Positions 51,655 to 62,891 of a stretch of 64,000 nucleotides of DNA are shown here, one piece after another. The notes under the pieces are model-generated. The model ran no database searches. It saw only the letters and a list, made by a program, of their open reading frames with translations, and was not told the origin of the DNA. The stretch covers positions 1,674,001 through 1,738,000 of the forward strand of contig JANHCV010000004.1 in NCBI GenBank assembly GCA_025594325.1. Direction: 5' to 3'. The translations under genes were made by a program, and so were the position numbers. This DNA is from Blastocladiella emersonii ATCC 22665 (taxonomy: Eukaryota > Blastocladiomycota > Blastocladiomycetes > Blastocladiales > Blastocladiaceae). Numbering within the stretch: the first letter of the stretch is position 1; every line of letters starts with the position of its first letter.

Positions 51655-53706
51655 ATGCTCGGCGAATCGCTCGAGTCGCCGCCGCGCCGGCCCGCGGGCG
51701 CCGCCGCTCCTCCTCCTTCGGCGCTTCCCACGCCGCCGTCCCCGCTCGCCCATCGGCCCGCCCACCATGCATCACCACCAGCTCATGCAACGGCCTCGCA
51801 CCACCACTATGCATCGACACTCGCGCCGGGGAAGCTCGCGTCTGCTGCCATGACCGCGACCGCCGCAGCTCCACCGCCGCCCGCCGTCGCCGAGTGGGCC
51901 GCGTGGATCGAGAGCCTCGTCGACGCACGGCTCCGCGCCATCGCGCCCGCGGCGGCATCGCCGTCGCCCGACTCGGCGGTCTCGCGGCCGTCGCGGCGGC
52001 AGGCGCACCACCGACGCGCGAGGCCGTGCCCGCCTCCGCCTCATCCGTCAGCACCTGCCGTTGCGGCGACGACGGTCTCAGTCGCCGTCGATCCACCACC
52101 CGCACCCAACGGGATCGCGCACGCTGTCGCTGGAGACAGCGACGACGGCTGGATCGACGTGCCGGATGACGGTGAGAGCTCGGCCGCCGACCGCCGCACC
52201 GCCGTCGCCGTCCACCACGCGGCACCTCCGGCTCGGGCACGCCCGCCGCCGCCTCAACCAGTACAACCTCAACCGGCACCTGCGACAGCCGCTGCAGCGT
52301 CACGCAGCCCATCCCCATCCTCGGCGGCGCGGCCCATGACCGTCGACCAGCTGCACGCGCTGTTCACCAAGTTCAAGGCGACTCGCGAGCGCAAGTACGC
52401 CCAGCTCGTCACCCACGTCCGCGCCGTGCAGGTCCTCGTCGCCCAGTGCTTTCTCGAGATCGAGGAGCTCAAGGCGCGTGGCAGCGGCCCCCCAAATCCT
52501 GCTGCACCGGCCGCTGCGACCGTCTCGTTCGCCGGCCTGCCCGACCAACCGACGGCAGCCCGCGTCCCGCCCGCGCGCCCGCCGCGCTCGTCCCCGCCCG
52601 CGCCGCCGCTCGCGCACCCGGACCTGTCGCCGAACGGGAGCAGTCCGCCGGCACCGCGCCTGTTCCCTGCCGCTCCCGTCGCCGCACCGGGCGCGTCGGC
52701 GTCGGGCAGCACCGCCACCCCCGCCGCCACGGGCCCGAGCATGCAGACCAGCACCATGGCCGCGCTAGCCCAGCTGCTCGAAATGTCCAGCCCGCTCATC
52801 TCGTCCTCGACCAAGCAGCCCGGCGGGAACGGGCAGCGGCACCACCGCGCGGTGGCCGAGTCGCTGATCGACGGCGTCGCCCCGCCACCCCCACCGTCTG
52901 CTGCCCCGACGCGCCGCGGATGGCCGGCTACCGCCGCTGTCTCGCGCCCGCTGCTGCTGAGCACTGGGAACAGCCCGCGATCGCCAAGGGTCCGGATCGC
53001 CGTGCCGGGGAGTACCGGGAGCCCGCGCGTCCGCAGCGCGGGGCTCGCGTCGCACCACCACCACGCCGCGACGGCGCGTAGGTCGACGACGGGAAGCGGG
53101 CTCGCGACCCCGTCGCTCCGCGCGCAGTCGCTCGGCGGGAGCGTGGACATGGCGGGCGAGGCGGGCGGGTACGCGGCGCCCCCGCCCCCACCGCCACTGC
53201 CGGCATCAGCGCGGAAACGCGTGTCGATCGAGACGCCTCCACCACCACCATCATCCAGCGCCGGCGGCGCAGCGACATGGACAACGCCGCCTTCAGCCCC
53301 ACCACCACGGTCTCAACAACAGCAAGAGACCCGCGCCGCGCTCACCGCCGCCTTCGCCCCGCCGACGTCGTCGCGCAGCGCCGTGGCCGGGCGCGGCGGG
53401 TCGTCGAGCTGGCCCACCGGGTACTCCGACCACCGGCAGGCCGCGGCGCCGATGTACCACGGGTACCAGCCGGCGGCGGCCCAGCACGCGCGGTACGCGT
53501 CCACGGCTTCGGCGCCGTCATCGGGATCGCCGGCGCCGCCACATCTCGCGTGGCCGTCGCTGTCGCGGCACGCCATGGGACACTACGGCAGTGGTTCGGA
53601 GTCGGGGACGCCGCCGCAGCCGCCACCATCCCAAGCGCAGGCGCAGCAGCATCGGCCGCGACAGCAGTACCCGCCACAACCGCCACCAGCAAGCGGGCGA
53701 GGATGA
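51655..53706 (+). CDS. large intrinsically disordered Pro/Ala/Ser-rich protein
   Basis: An uninterrupted 683-aa frame. Almost all of it is low complexity: poly-Pro runs (PPPPPPLP, TPPPPPSSS), Ala/Ser tracts and SPRSPRVRI-type basic-Ser motifs. Two short helical islands stand out. AAVAEWAAWIESLVDARLRAI-like sequence (about 75-100) has an acidic DDGWIDVPDDGES patch further on. TVDQLHALFTKFKATRERKY followed by AQLVTHVRAVQVLVAQC (about 227-265) resembles a coiled coil. The C-terminal 120 residues are Gln/Pro/Tyr-rich. It may be a scaffold or RNA-granule protein, but I recognise no family. The length of the open frame supports it being coding. Confidence 0.6.
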   Translation: MLGESLESPPRRPAGAAAPPPSALPTPPSPLAHRPAHHASPPAHATASHHHYASTLAPGKLASAAMTATAAAPPPPAVAEWAAWIESLVDARLRAIAPAAASPSPDSAVSRPSRRQAHHRRARPCPPPPHPSAPAVAATTVSVAVDPPPAPNGIAHAVAGDSDDGWIDVPDDGESSAADRRTAVAVHHAAPPARARPPPPQPVQPQPAPATAAAASRSPSPSSAARPMTVDQLHALFTKFKATRERKYAQLVTHVRAVQVLVAQCFLEIEELKARGSGPPNPAAPAAATVSFAGLPDQPTAARVPPARPPRSSPPAPPLAHPDLSPNGSSPPAPRLFPAAPVAAPGASASGSTATPAATGPSMQTSTMAALAQLLEMSSPLISSSTKQPGGNGQRHHRAVAESLIDGVAPPPPPSAAPTRRGWPATAAVSRPLLLSTGNSPRSPRVRIAVPGSTGSPRVRSAGLASHHHHAATARRSTTGSGLATPSLRAQSLGGSVDMAGEAGGYAAPPPPPPLPASARKRVSIETPPPPPSSSAGGAATWTTPPSAPPPRSQQQQETRAALTAAFAPPTSSRSAVAGRGGSSSWPTGYSDHRQAAAPMYHGYQPAAAQHARYASTASAPSSGSPAPPHLAWPSLSRHAMGHYGSGSESGTPPQPPPSQAQAQQHRPRQQYPPQPPPASGRG

Positions 53707-53790
53707 TGCTGTCGACGATGATGATGTTGCCTAACCGTCATATATTCCATCTGCACCCCCACAACACTTATCAGTACACTCGCCCTCCAC

Positions 53791-55646
53791 TCAGTTCCCC
53801 CCTTCCGCAAGATGCTCCAGCACGCCCGACTCAACGATTCCGCGCCAATCCTCGCGGCGCATCGCGCCGACGGGTCCTGCGACCGCCTGCACCATTTCCT
53901 TGACGTACGCGGGCCGGCGCATGCCCACGAGCGTGGCCCCGGGGACGTGTGCGCGCGCGCCGCCCTGGACTAGCGCCAGGCTCACGGTCGGCAGCGGCGC
54001 GTCGCGCGGCCACCGGTTCGGCGCGTACAGCGCCAGCAGGTCGCGCGACGAGCGGTGGTGCACGACGCCCGCGGCGTGGGCGAGTGCGGTTAGGGTGCTG
54101 GTGAGCGCGGTCAGGGTCTACAATGTTACGGGAGTGTGAGACGTGGAGCTGGGAGTGCGAAAGGAGAGTTGCGTACGGCGAGATAGTCCTTGACCCACGC
54201 GTCCACCTCCTCGCGCGCCGCGGGCTCAGCGGCCGCGATCAGCTTGGCGGTATCCTCGCGCGCGGCGGCGAGGACCTGGCGCTCGAGGTAGAAGCGCGCG
54301 CCGACCTCGTTCGCCAGCAGCTTGTCGAGGGTCTCGGGCAGCACGCCGCCCCACAGGAACCGGTTGGCGAGTTCCGAGTCGTCGACTACATGGGGCAGGG
54401 TCAGGCGCTGGTTCGGGACGCGACGGGGAAAAGCGGACGCACCCTGCTCAATGAGCGTCTCCTCGAGCGTCGCGAGCTTGGTCAGGTGCTGGGACAGCTC
54501 CTCGGTGAGCGCGTTGGTGTCGAGGTCGCCGTCGGGCAGCTGCAGGTGCGCGTACTGCGGGTCGACCGAGGTCGCGAGCCGCAGCACGCCGCGCGGCGAG
54601 ATGGCCGTGATCAGCCGGTGCGTGAACAGGGCCAGGTCGTGTTCCTACACGGACGGCTCGCGCTGTGAGACTCTCTGCTGTTCGAAAGAAGGCCGAAGTG
54701 CAGCGCACCATGACGCGGTCAAGGAACTTGTCCTCGAGAAACCTGGTCTCGCACAGGTTCGCCGGCACCTGGACGCCGTGCCAGTACTTGCTGAGATCAC
54801 TCGACTTCGCGAGCACCGCGTCAGGGATCGCCCACCGCGCGTCCGTGGACGTGACGCCGAACCCGCCGATCCGCCCGGCCTCGCACTCGGTTGCGAGGTA
54901 CTCGAAGGTGCGCGCGAGCTGCGTCTCGAGCTGCGCGGCCGTCATGCCGCCCGCGAGCATGCGCTCGGGGCAGTTGAGCATGAACAGGTCAACCTTATTC
55001 ACGCCGAGCCGGCCGAGACTTCCGTCGAGCTGCGCCTTGATCGCGGCGGGATCCACCGTGTGCCCGACGGCGCCCGCGCCCGACCCGACGGCGTGCACGG
55101 CGTCCGGGTTCACGCCCGCGCGCGCCAGCTCCTCGGCGACGTGCGGCGTCACGAACCCGGCTTTCGTGATCAGGTACACGCTGTCGCGCTTGGGCGCAGC
55201 GGGACCGCGGAGCAGGGCGCCGACCGCGCGCTCGCTCGCACCGTCGCCAAAGTGCGCGGCCGTGTCAATCACGTTGACGCCCGCGCTCACGGCGTCGCCG
55301 AGCGCGCGCATGTGGTCGGGCGTCGCCTCGTTGATCCGGTACGCGCCGAACCCGAGCGTCGAGATCACCTGGCCTGCAGCGCGGCGTTGTCGTTGGTGTG
55401 AGTGGGGCACGGCGAAAGACCGAGGAAAGGCAGGCAGCACCCACCCGTCTTGGGGATCCGGTTGACAAAGTCGCCCGCCGCGCCAAACTCCTCGTCGGGC
55501 TCGCCGCCGAACAGCGTCGTCGCGGTCCGCCGCGGCGATACGAGGAGCGGGCGGATGGCGCGGCCCGCGAGTGGCCTGGTTCGCGCGACGAAGGCGGCAG
55601 TGGCTCGGCGACGCGTGGCCGCGAGCGAGTGCATGGTGCGATACAT
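53791..55646 (-). CDS. aldo/keto-reductase-fold protein, catalytic residues altered
   Basis: Join complement(53791..54117, 54177..54644, 54709..55373, 55445..55646) gives 553 aa; introns are 59, 64 and 71 nt. The Arg-rich, acid-poor first 45 residues resemble a mitochondrial presequence. The barrel begins at VISTLGFGAYRIN (about 70); VNVIDTAAHFGDGASE holds the expected Asp (104), Lys138 is in VYLITKAGF, and DLFMLNCPE follows. The canonical catalytic Tyr (DTAxxYG) is Phe109, and the His expected before the PE dipeptide is Asn201. A helical C-terminal extension of about 250 residues is unusual for the family. Reductase activity is therefore doubtful. The start is 181 bp from the divergent PRP6. 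Confidence 0.82.
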
Positions 55647-55826
55647 GGTTTGTGTAGAGGATCAGGGAGAGAGGAGAGAGGGAGGGTGAGGTCCGCGGAC
55701 TTGTCCTTGGCGAGCGATCTCTCGAGCGTCACGCTGCCGACGACGTTCCTCGCACCCGACCCCACCACGAAGCACATCTCCTTTGGGCCAGGGCGCACTG
55801 CGACTCCCTGCACTCGGCGGCCCACC

Positions 55827-58800
55827 ATGATGAATCCCGCGACCAAGGACTTTATGGGGAAACCCGCGCCGCCGGGCTACATCGCCGGGCTGGGCCGAGG
55901 GTGAGTTCCTCCCTGATGCGCGATCGATGAACGGAATGGGCCCTGACCGCGATCCCTCTTCGCGCGTGTGTAGAGCGACGGGCTTCACGACGCGGTCCGA
56001 CATCGGTCCGGCGCGCGAGGCCTCGCTCGCGGCGCTGCAAAAGGACCGCGAGCAGGGCGACGGCGGCGCTGGCGGCGACGACGAGCGGTTCGCCGATGAC
56101 CCGGACAACGAAACGGGTCTGTTCAACTCGCTGCCGTACGAGGCCGACGACGAGGAGGCGGACCGCGCGTTCGGCGCCGTCGACGACCGCATGGCCGCGC
56201 GTCGCAACAAGCAGCGCGTGCAGCGCGAGAACGAGCTCAAGAAGACGCTGGCGCGCGAGCGGCCAAAGATCACCGAGCAGTTTGCCGACGCCAAGCGCGA
56301 GCTGGCGAGTGTCTCGCTCGAGGAGTGGGACGCGATCCCTGACGCGACCAACCTGTCGCGCCGGAAGACGAAAAAGGACCTCGGCCGCGAGCGGTTCGTC
56401 CCCGTCCCTGACTCGGTCCTGTCGGGCGCACGCGCCTCGGTCGAGGTCTCCAGCACCGTCGTCGACGGCACCAAGACCGACTTTGTCGAGATGGGCGAGG
56501 CGCGCGACCGCGTACTCGGCGTCAAGCTGGACCAGGTCTCCGACTCGGTCTCGGGCCAGACCGTCGTCGACCCCAAGGGGTACCTCACCGACCTCAACTC
56601 CATGGGCGTCAAGTCCATGTCCGACATCAGGTCCGTGCCTTCCATCCCGCGCAGTTCTCTTCGACTGACGGACCCGCTGCGCGAGTGTAGCGATATCAAG
56701 AAGGCGCGGTTGCTGCTCAAGTCCCTCACCACGACCAACCCGACCAACTCGGAGGGCTGGATCGGGTACGCGCGCATGGAGGAGCTCGCCGGCCGCCTCG
56801 TCCAGGCCCGCTCCATCATCGCCAAGGGCTGCGAGAACTGCCCCAAGAGCGAGGACGTGTGGCTCGAGGCCGCGCGACTCAACGTACGTTTTTTTTTTGT
56901 TGCTGTTGCAATCGCTCACTCGACCTCCATCTGACTTTCCCAACTCGCGTCCGTGTAGACCATCGACAACGCCAAGGTGATCCTCGCGCGCGCCGCGCTG
57001 CAGCTGCCGAATAGCGTCAAGATCTGGCAGCACGCGGCCAACCTCGAGGCCAACGCCGACGTGCGCAAGCGCGTGATCCGGCGCGCGCTCGAGAAGATCC
57101 CCAAGTCGGTGACGCTGTGGCGCGCCGCCATCGACCTCGAGGAGACGGCCGGCGACGCCCTCATCATGCTGCGCCAGGCCGTGCAGCAGATCCCGCAGGA
57201 GGTGGACATGTGGCTGACGCTCGCCAAGCTCGAGACCTACGACAACGCCCGCAAGGTTCTCAACACGGCTCGCAAGCAGATCCCGACGTCGCACGAGATC
57301 TGGATCGCTGCCGGTATGCTCGAGGAGTCCCAGGGCAACGTCGCGAGCGTCAACATGATCATCAGCAAGGGGATCCAGACGCTCGCCGCCAAGGGGTTCA
57401 CCATGTCCCGCGAAAAGTGGCTCGACGAGGCCGTCGCGTGCGAGGAGGCCGAGGCCGTGCATACCTGCCGCGCCATCATGTACGCTTTGCGGTACTGCCT
57501 GGCTCGTACAAGCCCGCTGACTGGAGTCCGCGTGCGCGTGTAGCTCCAACACGATCGGTCTCGAGCTCGAGCAGGAGGACTGGAAATCGACGTGGGTCGC
57601 TGACGCCGAATCGGTACGCCTCCACCGCTACGCACCACGTCGCCCGGCAACTGACACCCGCTCTCCTGCGCTCCCCGTAGTGCATCGCCAAGAAGCACAT
57701 CGAGTGCGCGCGCGCCATCTACAAGCACGCGGTCGCACACCTGCCGACGAAAAAGTCCCTCTGGCGCTCGGCGGCCTTCCTGGAGATGGAGCACGGCACG
57801 CGGGACGCGCTGCTCGCGCTCCTCGAGTCGGCCGTGGCGCAGGTCCCGCACGACGAGGTGCTGTGGCTCATGGCGGCCAAGGAGCAGTGGAAGGCGGGCG
57901 ACCTCGACGCGGCGCGCAAGACCCTGGTGCGCGCGTTCCAGGCCAACCCGTCGTCGCCCGAGATCTGGCTCGCCGCCGTCAAGCTCGAGCAGGAGAACGG
58001 CGAGTACGACCGCGCCCAGGCCTTCCTCACGCGCGCTCGGCAGCAGGCCGGCAAGGAGCCCCGCGTCTGGATGAAGTCGGCCGTCCTCGAGCGCATCCGC
58101 GGGGATCTCGGAGCCGCGATCGACCTGCTTAAGGTCGCTGTTGAGCGGTTCCCCACGTACGCCAAGCTGTGGATGATCTGGGGCCAGATCGAGGAGCAGC
58201 GCGGCAACATTGCTGCGGCGCGCAACGTGTTCGAGATGGCGGTACGTTCGCTACCTCGCTGAACGCGCGGCCCATCTCTCCACTCACTTTCTTGCCTTCA
58301 CTCCCGTCTAGTTCAAGCACGCGCCCAAGTCGATCCCACTATGGATCTGCGCGGCGCAGCTCGAGGAGCGCGCCGGGATCCTCGCTCGGTCGCGCGCGCT
58401 CCTCGACCGCGCGCGGCTCATCAACCCGAACACGCCGGCGCTGTGGCACGAGGCGATTGACATGGAGCACCGCGCGGGGAACACGGCCATGGCGCGGTCG
58501 CTCATGTCCAAGTCGCTGCAGGAGTGCCCGACGTCGGGCCTGCTGTGGGGCCAGTCCATCTTCCTCGAGCAGCGGCCCGCGCGCCGCGCGCGGTCCGTCG
58601 ACGCCCTCAAGCGGTGCGGCGAGTCGGACGCGGCCGTCATCCTCGCGGTCGCGCGCTTCTTCTGGACCGAGCGCAAGCTCGACAAGGCGCGCAACTGGCT
58701 CGAGCGCGCGGTCCTCGCCGACGCAGACAACGGCGACGCGTGGGCGTACTGGTACCGGTTCGAGGTCGAGCACGGGACGGCCGAGCAGCAGAACGAGGTC

Positions 58801-58935
58801 GCCACGCGGTGTATCGCGGCCGCGCCCAAGCACGGGATCGTGTGGCCGCGCGTCGCCAAGGACGTGGCGAACGTGCGCAAGTCGGTCGAGGACGTGCTCC
58901 ACCTCGTCGCGGCGCAGGTTTCGGCGACGACGTGA
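55827..58935 (+). CDS. PRP6: U5 tri-snRNP splicing factor Prp6 (PRPF6)
   Basis: Join 55827..55900, 55974..56630, 56691..56883, 56959..57479, 57544..57613, 57681..58241, 58312..58935 gives 899 aa; the six introns are 60-75 nt. The N terminus has the PRP1/Prp6 motif (PAPPGYIAGLGRG then ATGFTTRSDIGPARE), then the acidic DDEEADRAFGAVDDRMAARR region and VSDSVSGQTVVDPKGYLTDL. Around twenty HAT/TPR-like helical repeats fill the rest (for example CPKSEDVWLEAARL, NARKVLNTARKQIP, EIWLAAVKLEQENGEYDRA). Prp6 bridges U5 and U4/U6 snRNPs in the tri-snRNP. With LUC7 it makes two spliceosome genes in the window. Confidence 0.96.
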
Positions 58936-59074
58936 TATCGGGGGTCCGATAGATGGATCTAATAAATATATGTAAGCGTTGCTACTCCTAGTAAATACCA
59001 CGGGACGGCTACGCGAGCGGCTGCAGCGAGTGCGTCGACGCCTTGGCCGTGCGCTGCACGGTCGCGTTGGTGCT

Positions 59075-59981
59075 CTAGTCTGCGCCGGTCTTGCTCTGCG
59101 ACGACTTGCTCGACGTCGCCTTGCCCGACTTGTTTGTCGGCGTGGTCATGACGAGCAGATGCTCCATGAAGCTAGAAGTGGGCGCCATCAGTCAGCGGTC
59201 GGACGGGTGGGTCGCGACAGCCGCGAACGTACATGGAGAAGGCGCGCAGACGGAAGCTCTCGGCAAAGTAGATGGAGGACCGCTGAGGGTCCCAGACCGT
59301 CGACCCGGCGAACCCGGTCGTGACCATAATCATGAGCGAGCTCGGCGCCGCGAGCATCGTGGCGAGCTGCGCGTGCGCCGACGGCGTCAACCGCAGAACG
59401 TTGAGGTGGTAGACGAACGCCGCGGCTACGAGCGTGTGCTGGATCGCGTCCGCGACAAAGTAGGCGGCATTGAGGGGGCGCGTCGGCAGGTCGGTGCGCG
59501 TGCCGGTGATGGACAGGAGCGACGTGACGCGTGAGGCGAACGACAGACCGATGGTGCAGAGGGCCGTGAACCAGAGCGTGCGCAGGAGCCACTTGCGCGA
59601 GCCGGCGAGCAGGATTTGCAGCCTACACGGACGGGAGGTGTGAGGGCTGGTCGAGGGGGGCGTGGCGAACAACACGGACCGAGCGACATCAAATACGGTA
59701 AACGCGACCTGACAGGCCCACGCGATGACGAGCTGCGCGAGGTAGACCGGCAGCACGTTCTCCGGTATTCCCATGTACACGGCCTCGAGGATGTGCGAGA
59801 CGAACCGGCCGAACGCGATCAAGCCGAGGCCGACGTGCGCCCACGAGCCGTGCTCCTTGTGCACTTGGTAACAGTGCCATGTCGTCAGGAGGTGGACGCA
59901 GACATTGGCTCCCGTGAAAAACGACTCGGAACTCCAGATGTAATAGGTCTCGGTCAGCCCGGTGATGTTGCCTGCAGTCAT
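59075..59981 (-). CDS. multispanning membrane protein, lineage-specific family, member B
   Basis: Join complement(59075..59171, 59233..59622, 59680..59981) gives 262 aa; introns are 61 and 57 nt. It starts MTAGNITGLTETYYIWSSES, aligning with YYWSPSSF of member C. Hydrophobic segments include FFTGANVCVHLLTTWHCY, VYLAQLVIAWACQVAFTVFD, LLRTLWFTALCTIGLSFAS and VADAIQHTLVAAAFVYHL. The family signature WDPQRSSIYFAESFRLRAF precedes a short Lys/Ser/Thr tail (TNKSGKATSSKSSQSKTG). The last intron sits right after that signature, as in members C and D. It is the shortest and most diverged of the four, and divergent with member C. Confidence 0.8.
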
Positions 59982-60358
59982 TGCTGCGAGTTCATTCAAC
60001 GATTAATTGAGCGTGCACAAGCTCCTGAGGTTCCAGAAAAATAGGCCGCGCGATTTGCGAGACTCGCCAGTGCGATCGCAAGAACAGGCAAGCGCGCTCC
60101 GAAGCCGCGGAAAACGCGTCTCGCACCCGGCACGTGACGCGAGACGCGTCTCCCACGTCACGTGCGGCCTGCGAGACACTTTCGTGCGGGTCCAGAATCG
60201 CGCGAAGCTTGTTTTTTTCCGGCTCAATCAACGCCTTATTTTCGCACGTCTCCCGCGCGGACTTGACGCATGGCGCTCGAGGCGCCCTGTCCGATCAAGG
60301 GCGACGACTTGCGCACAGGCTCGCCTCCTTGTCGGCTCCTCGGACTTGATGAAACACA
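59982..60358. promoter_or_regulatory. shared bidirectional upstream region of membrane genes B and C
   Basis: It contains the ACGCGT..CACGTG block (60114-60137), the perfect 12-bp palindrome GAGACGCGTCTC (60141-60152) and a second CACGTG (60159-60164). Three cell-cycle/E-box-like cores within 51 bp suggest joint control of the divergent pair; this is inferred from sequence only. Confidence 0.5.
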
Positions 60359-61484
60359 ATGGGAATACTCACACGTAACAACTACTACTGGTCGCCGTCG
60401 TCTTTCATCCTCGGCATCAACGTTATTATCTATGCATCGACGATCTGGACGGGCCTCGTGCTGTACCTCGAGAAGCGCTCGCGGTTCTTCGCGGCGCTCA
60501 TCTGCATCGCCCTGCTACGGCTCCTCGACGCAGCTCTCTGGCCGGCGCTGTACTGGCTCGACCTGGGCGACGCATGGCCCCATCTCGTCGCGTTTCAGCA
60601 GTCCGTGGAATGGCTATGCCAGATCTCATTCATCGCGCTCAACTTTGCGCGACTCTGGCAAATGTGCTCTCGCGCGATGCCCCGCACGCTCAAGGCCTTG
60701 ACGGTGCCCGTCGGCATCTCGGTCGGGCTGTCCACGGCGCTCGTCATCATGGGCGTACAGGGCGCGCTTTCGCCCGAGGTCACTGACGAGATCATCCTTC
60801 GGGTCAACAGCACTTATGCGGGTACGCCCTAGGGCTACCGAGACTTCTCCTCGCCCCCTGCCCTGAACACATAACCTCCGTGTAGTCTACTCGATCTTTG
60901 ACGCCGTCATCAACGCGGTGATCTCGTCTCTCTTCGTCTACCACCTCCACAGCATCATCAACCTGACCTCGTCGCACGTCAAGCGGCGCGGGCTGCCCGA
61001 GCTGCTGCGCAACGTGCGAATCATGCTGGCCGCCGAGTGCATCCTCGTCGTCGTCATGAACATTGTTCGGTTGTCGGGCAAGGACTGGGATCCCCAGTTC
61101 GGCGGGTACAGCTCTGCCTTGCTGGTGTGACTCGGCTGGAACTAACGGGGCGCGTTTCGTCCAGGTCGTTCTTCGCCGAGGCCTTCCGGCTCCGCGCCTT
61201 CGTGTCGTGCGTATCCCTCGGACCTTCGATACGATTCACCGGCCCTGCATGCTGACCTTCACGTTTACCGTAGCTTCCTCGACGCGCTCAGCACCATCAT
61301 GAAGCGCAACACGTCATCGTCCCAGGTGAGCGGCGGCAGCACGCCGGCCCTCACGCGCAACGCGTCCGTCAAGAAGCTCTCGGAGCGCGTGCGGAACAAG
61401 GTCAAGAACATCATGCACTCGGACGCACCGAGCGCCGCGGCGCTGCAGACCGCGCGGCTGAGCCGGTCCGAGCTAGATATGTAG
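60359..61484 (+). CDS. multispanning membrane protein, lineage-specific family, member C
   Basis: Join 60359..60821, 60886..61105, 61165..61203, 61274..61484 gives 310 aa; introns are 64, 59 and 70 nt, and one exon is only 39 nt. Alignment with member A fixed the small exon: GGSFFAEAFRLRAFV joins FLDALSTIMKRN as in FLKSLHRVM. Membrane segments: FILGINVIIYASTIWTGLVL, FFAALICIALLRLLDAALW, WLCQISFIALNFARLW, LTVPVGISVGLSTALVIMG, DAVINAVISSLFVYHL and IMLAAECILVVVMNIVRLS. The signature WDPQFGGSFFAEAF follows the last. The tail is Ser/Thr/Lys-rich. Ligand or transport role unknown. Confidence 0.82.
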
Positions 61485-61767
61485 GATCCGGCGGTGTTAC
61501 ATCATAAAATAGATATTTAGTAAACGCGAGACGTGAGAGTAGCGTTGAATCCAGAAAATCACGACGGAGTCGCACGGGAGAGATCAAAATTCACAAAGTC
61601 TCGCAGCGACGCGTCAGTCGCGAGGACGCGCGACTTTCGTGCAAATTTGCACGCATACAGTATCAGTTCTTCAGGTCAAAAAAGGCTATCGAGTCAATCA
61701 GAAAGAGGGGAAGGATGTAAGGTACGCGAGACGCGAGGCCCACTTACGCCGCGGATCACATCAACGA

Positions 61768-62891
61768 TCAGCCGCGCTGCGCGAACCACCTTTCCTCAAG
61801 CGACTCTTCGGGCTGGAGGAACGGGTGGCAGAGCAGGGTCTCGATATCCGCACGGGCTTCGGGGTCGCGCTGAAGGCACAATTGGATGCAGTCGACGACG
61901 AGCGCCGTGCGCTCGAACTGCACGTCAGGAGTGCTGACCTGAACGTGGAGCGACGCCGGGTTCGCGCCGTCGCGGCCCAAGGGACCATGTACCAGCGCGT
62001 CGAGCGCGCTTGGGGTCATGCCGCGACGGATCCGGGGGTACGCGATTGGGTACTCGGGGCTGGCGATGTAGCTGAGTTTCTCCTCCGTCGTCAGCTTAGA
62101 AAACGGCGCGCACCCGTACAGAAGCTGGTACAGGATGCACCCGATCGACCACACGTCGGCCTTGGTGGTGAGCGGCGTGGCCGTCTTGGGCGCGTCCACG
62201 GGCGTTTCGTCTGCTGTTGATGAGGACGAAGCCGACGCGATAACCATGTTGTCCCGTTGCGTGTGCGCGTTGACAAGAATAGCCTCGGGCGACATGTAGT
62301 CCACGGCGCCAGCTTGCGAGTTGAGGTTGGCCGTGGCCATGTTGCTGGCCGCGGTCCTCATGATCCCAAGGTCGATGAGCTTCAGCTCGGACTTGACGAC
62401 GACAAAGCTGGCGGGCTTGAGGCTGCCGTGGATGATCTCGTGTCGGTGCAGTTCGTTCACAATCTCTACCATGCTACGCCAGTAGTAGCGAATGAAGTCG
62501 AGGTCAATGGGCCTCTCGGCGCGGAGCTCCATCAGCTTGGCCATGTCCATCTCGCCCAGCTCCATGACCAGGTACAACCGCCGTGACTCGAGGTGGACCT
62601 CGTGCGTAACGCTGTCCCTGCTGTCCGCGTTGAGCCGGATACGCTTACTACACGCGTAACGTGGCATAGGCGCGTGAATGAGCAATTGAGGCTGAGTTTA
62701 TCCAGCGTGATGTGCGCAATCAAGCGGTAAACGTACATGGCGATGGGCTTCGTCCCCTCTGGGAACGCCTGGAACACGAGCGACCTCCTGCCCTCGCCCT
62801 GGCGCTCGCCCATCCCGACCATGTCGCCGTACTTGTACTTGTACTTGCGACCGCGGATCCACACCACGTACCGCTTCTTCTCAGGCGACAT
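61768..62891 (-). CDS. MPS1-like protein kinase fold, probably catalytically dead
   Basis: Join complement(61768..62647, 62737..62891) gives 344 aa with an 89-nt intron. The fold matches the Mps1/TTK family: VWIRGRKYKYKYGDMVGMG at the N lobe, IAIKRIRL with Lys53, LYLVMELGEMDMAKLMEL, KLIDLGIM, and GAVDYMSPEAI in the activation segment. Several essentials are changed. The catalytic loop reads HGSLKPAS, replacing both the catalytic Asp (Ser127) and the metal-binding Asn (Ser132). DFG is DLG, and the helix-C region with its Glu is almost absent between NADSRDSV and HLESRRLY. The TPR-containing N terminus of true Mps1 is missing; an open frame continues upstream of the ATG without another start. 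A pseudokinase or decaying duplicate are both possible. Confidence 0.7.

Noticed and set aside
51437-53150. Two long minus-strand frames opposite the disordered protein
   Set aside because: Shorter than the plus-strand frame and without start context or splice sites; treated as shadows, though the plus-strand call is itself only moderate.
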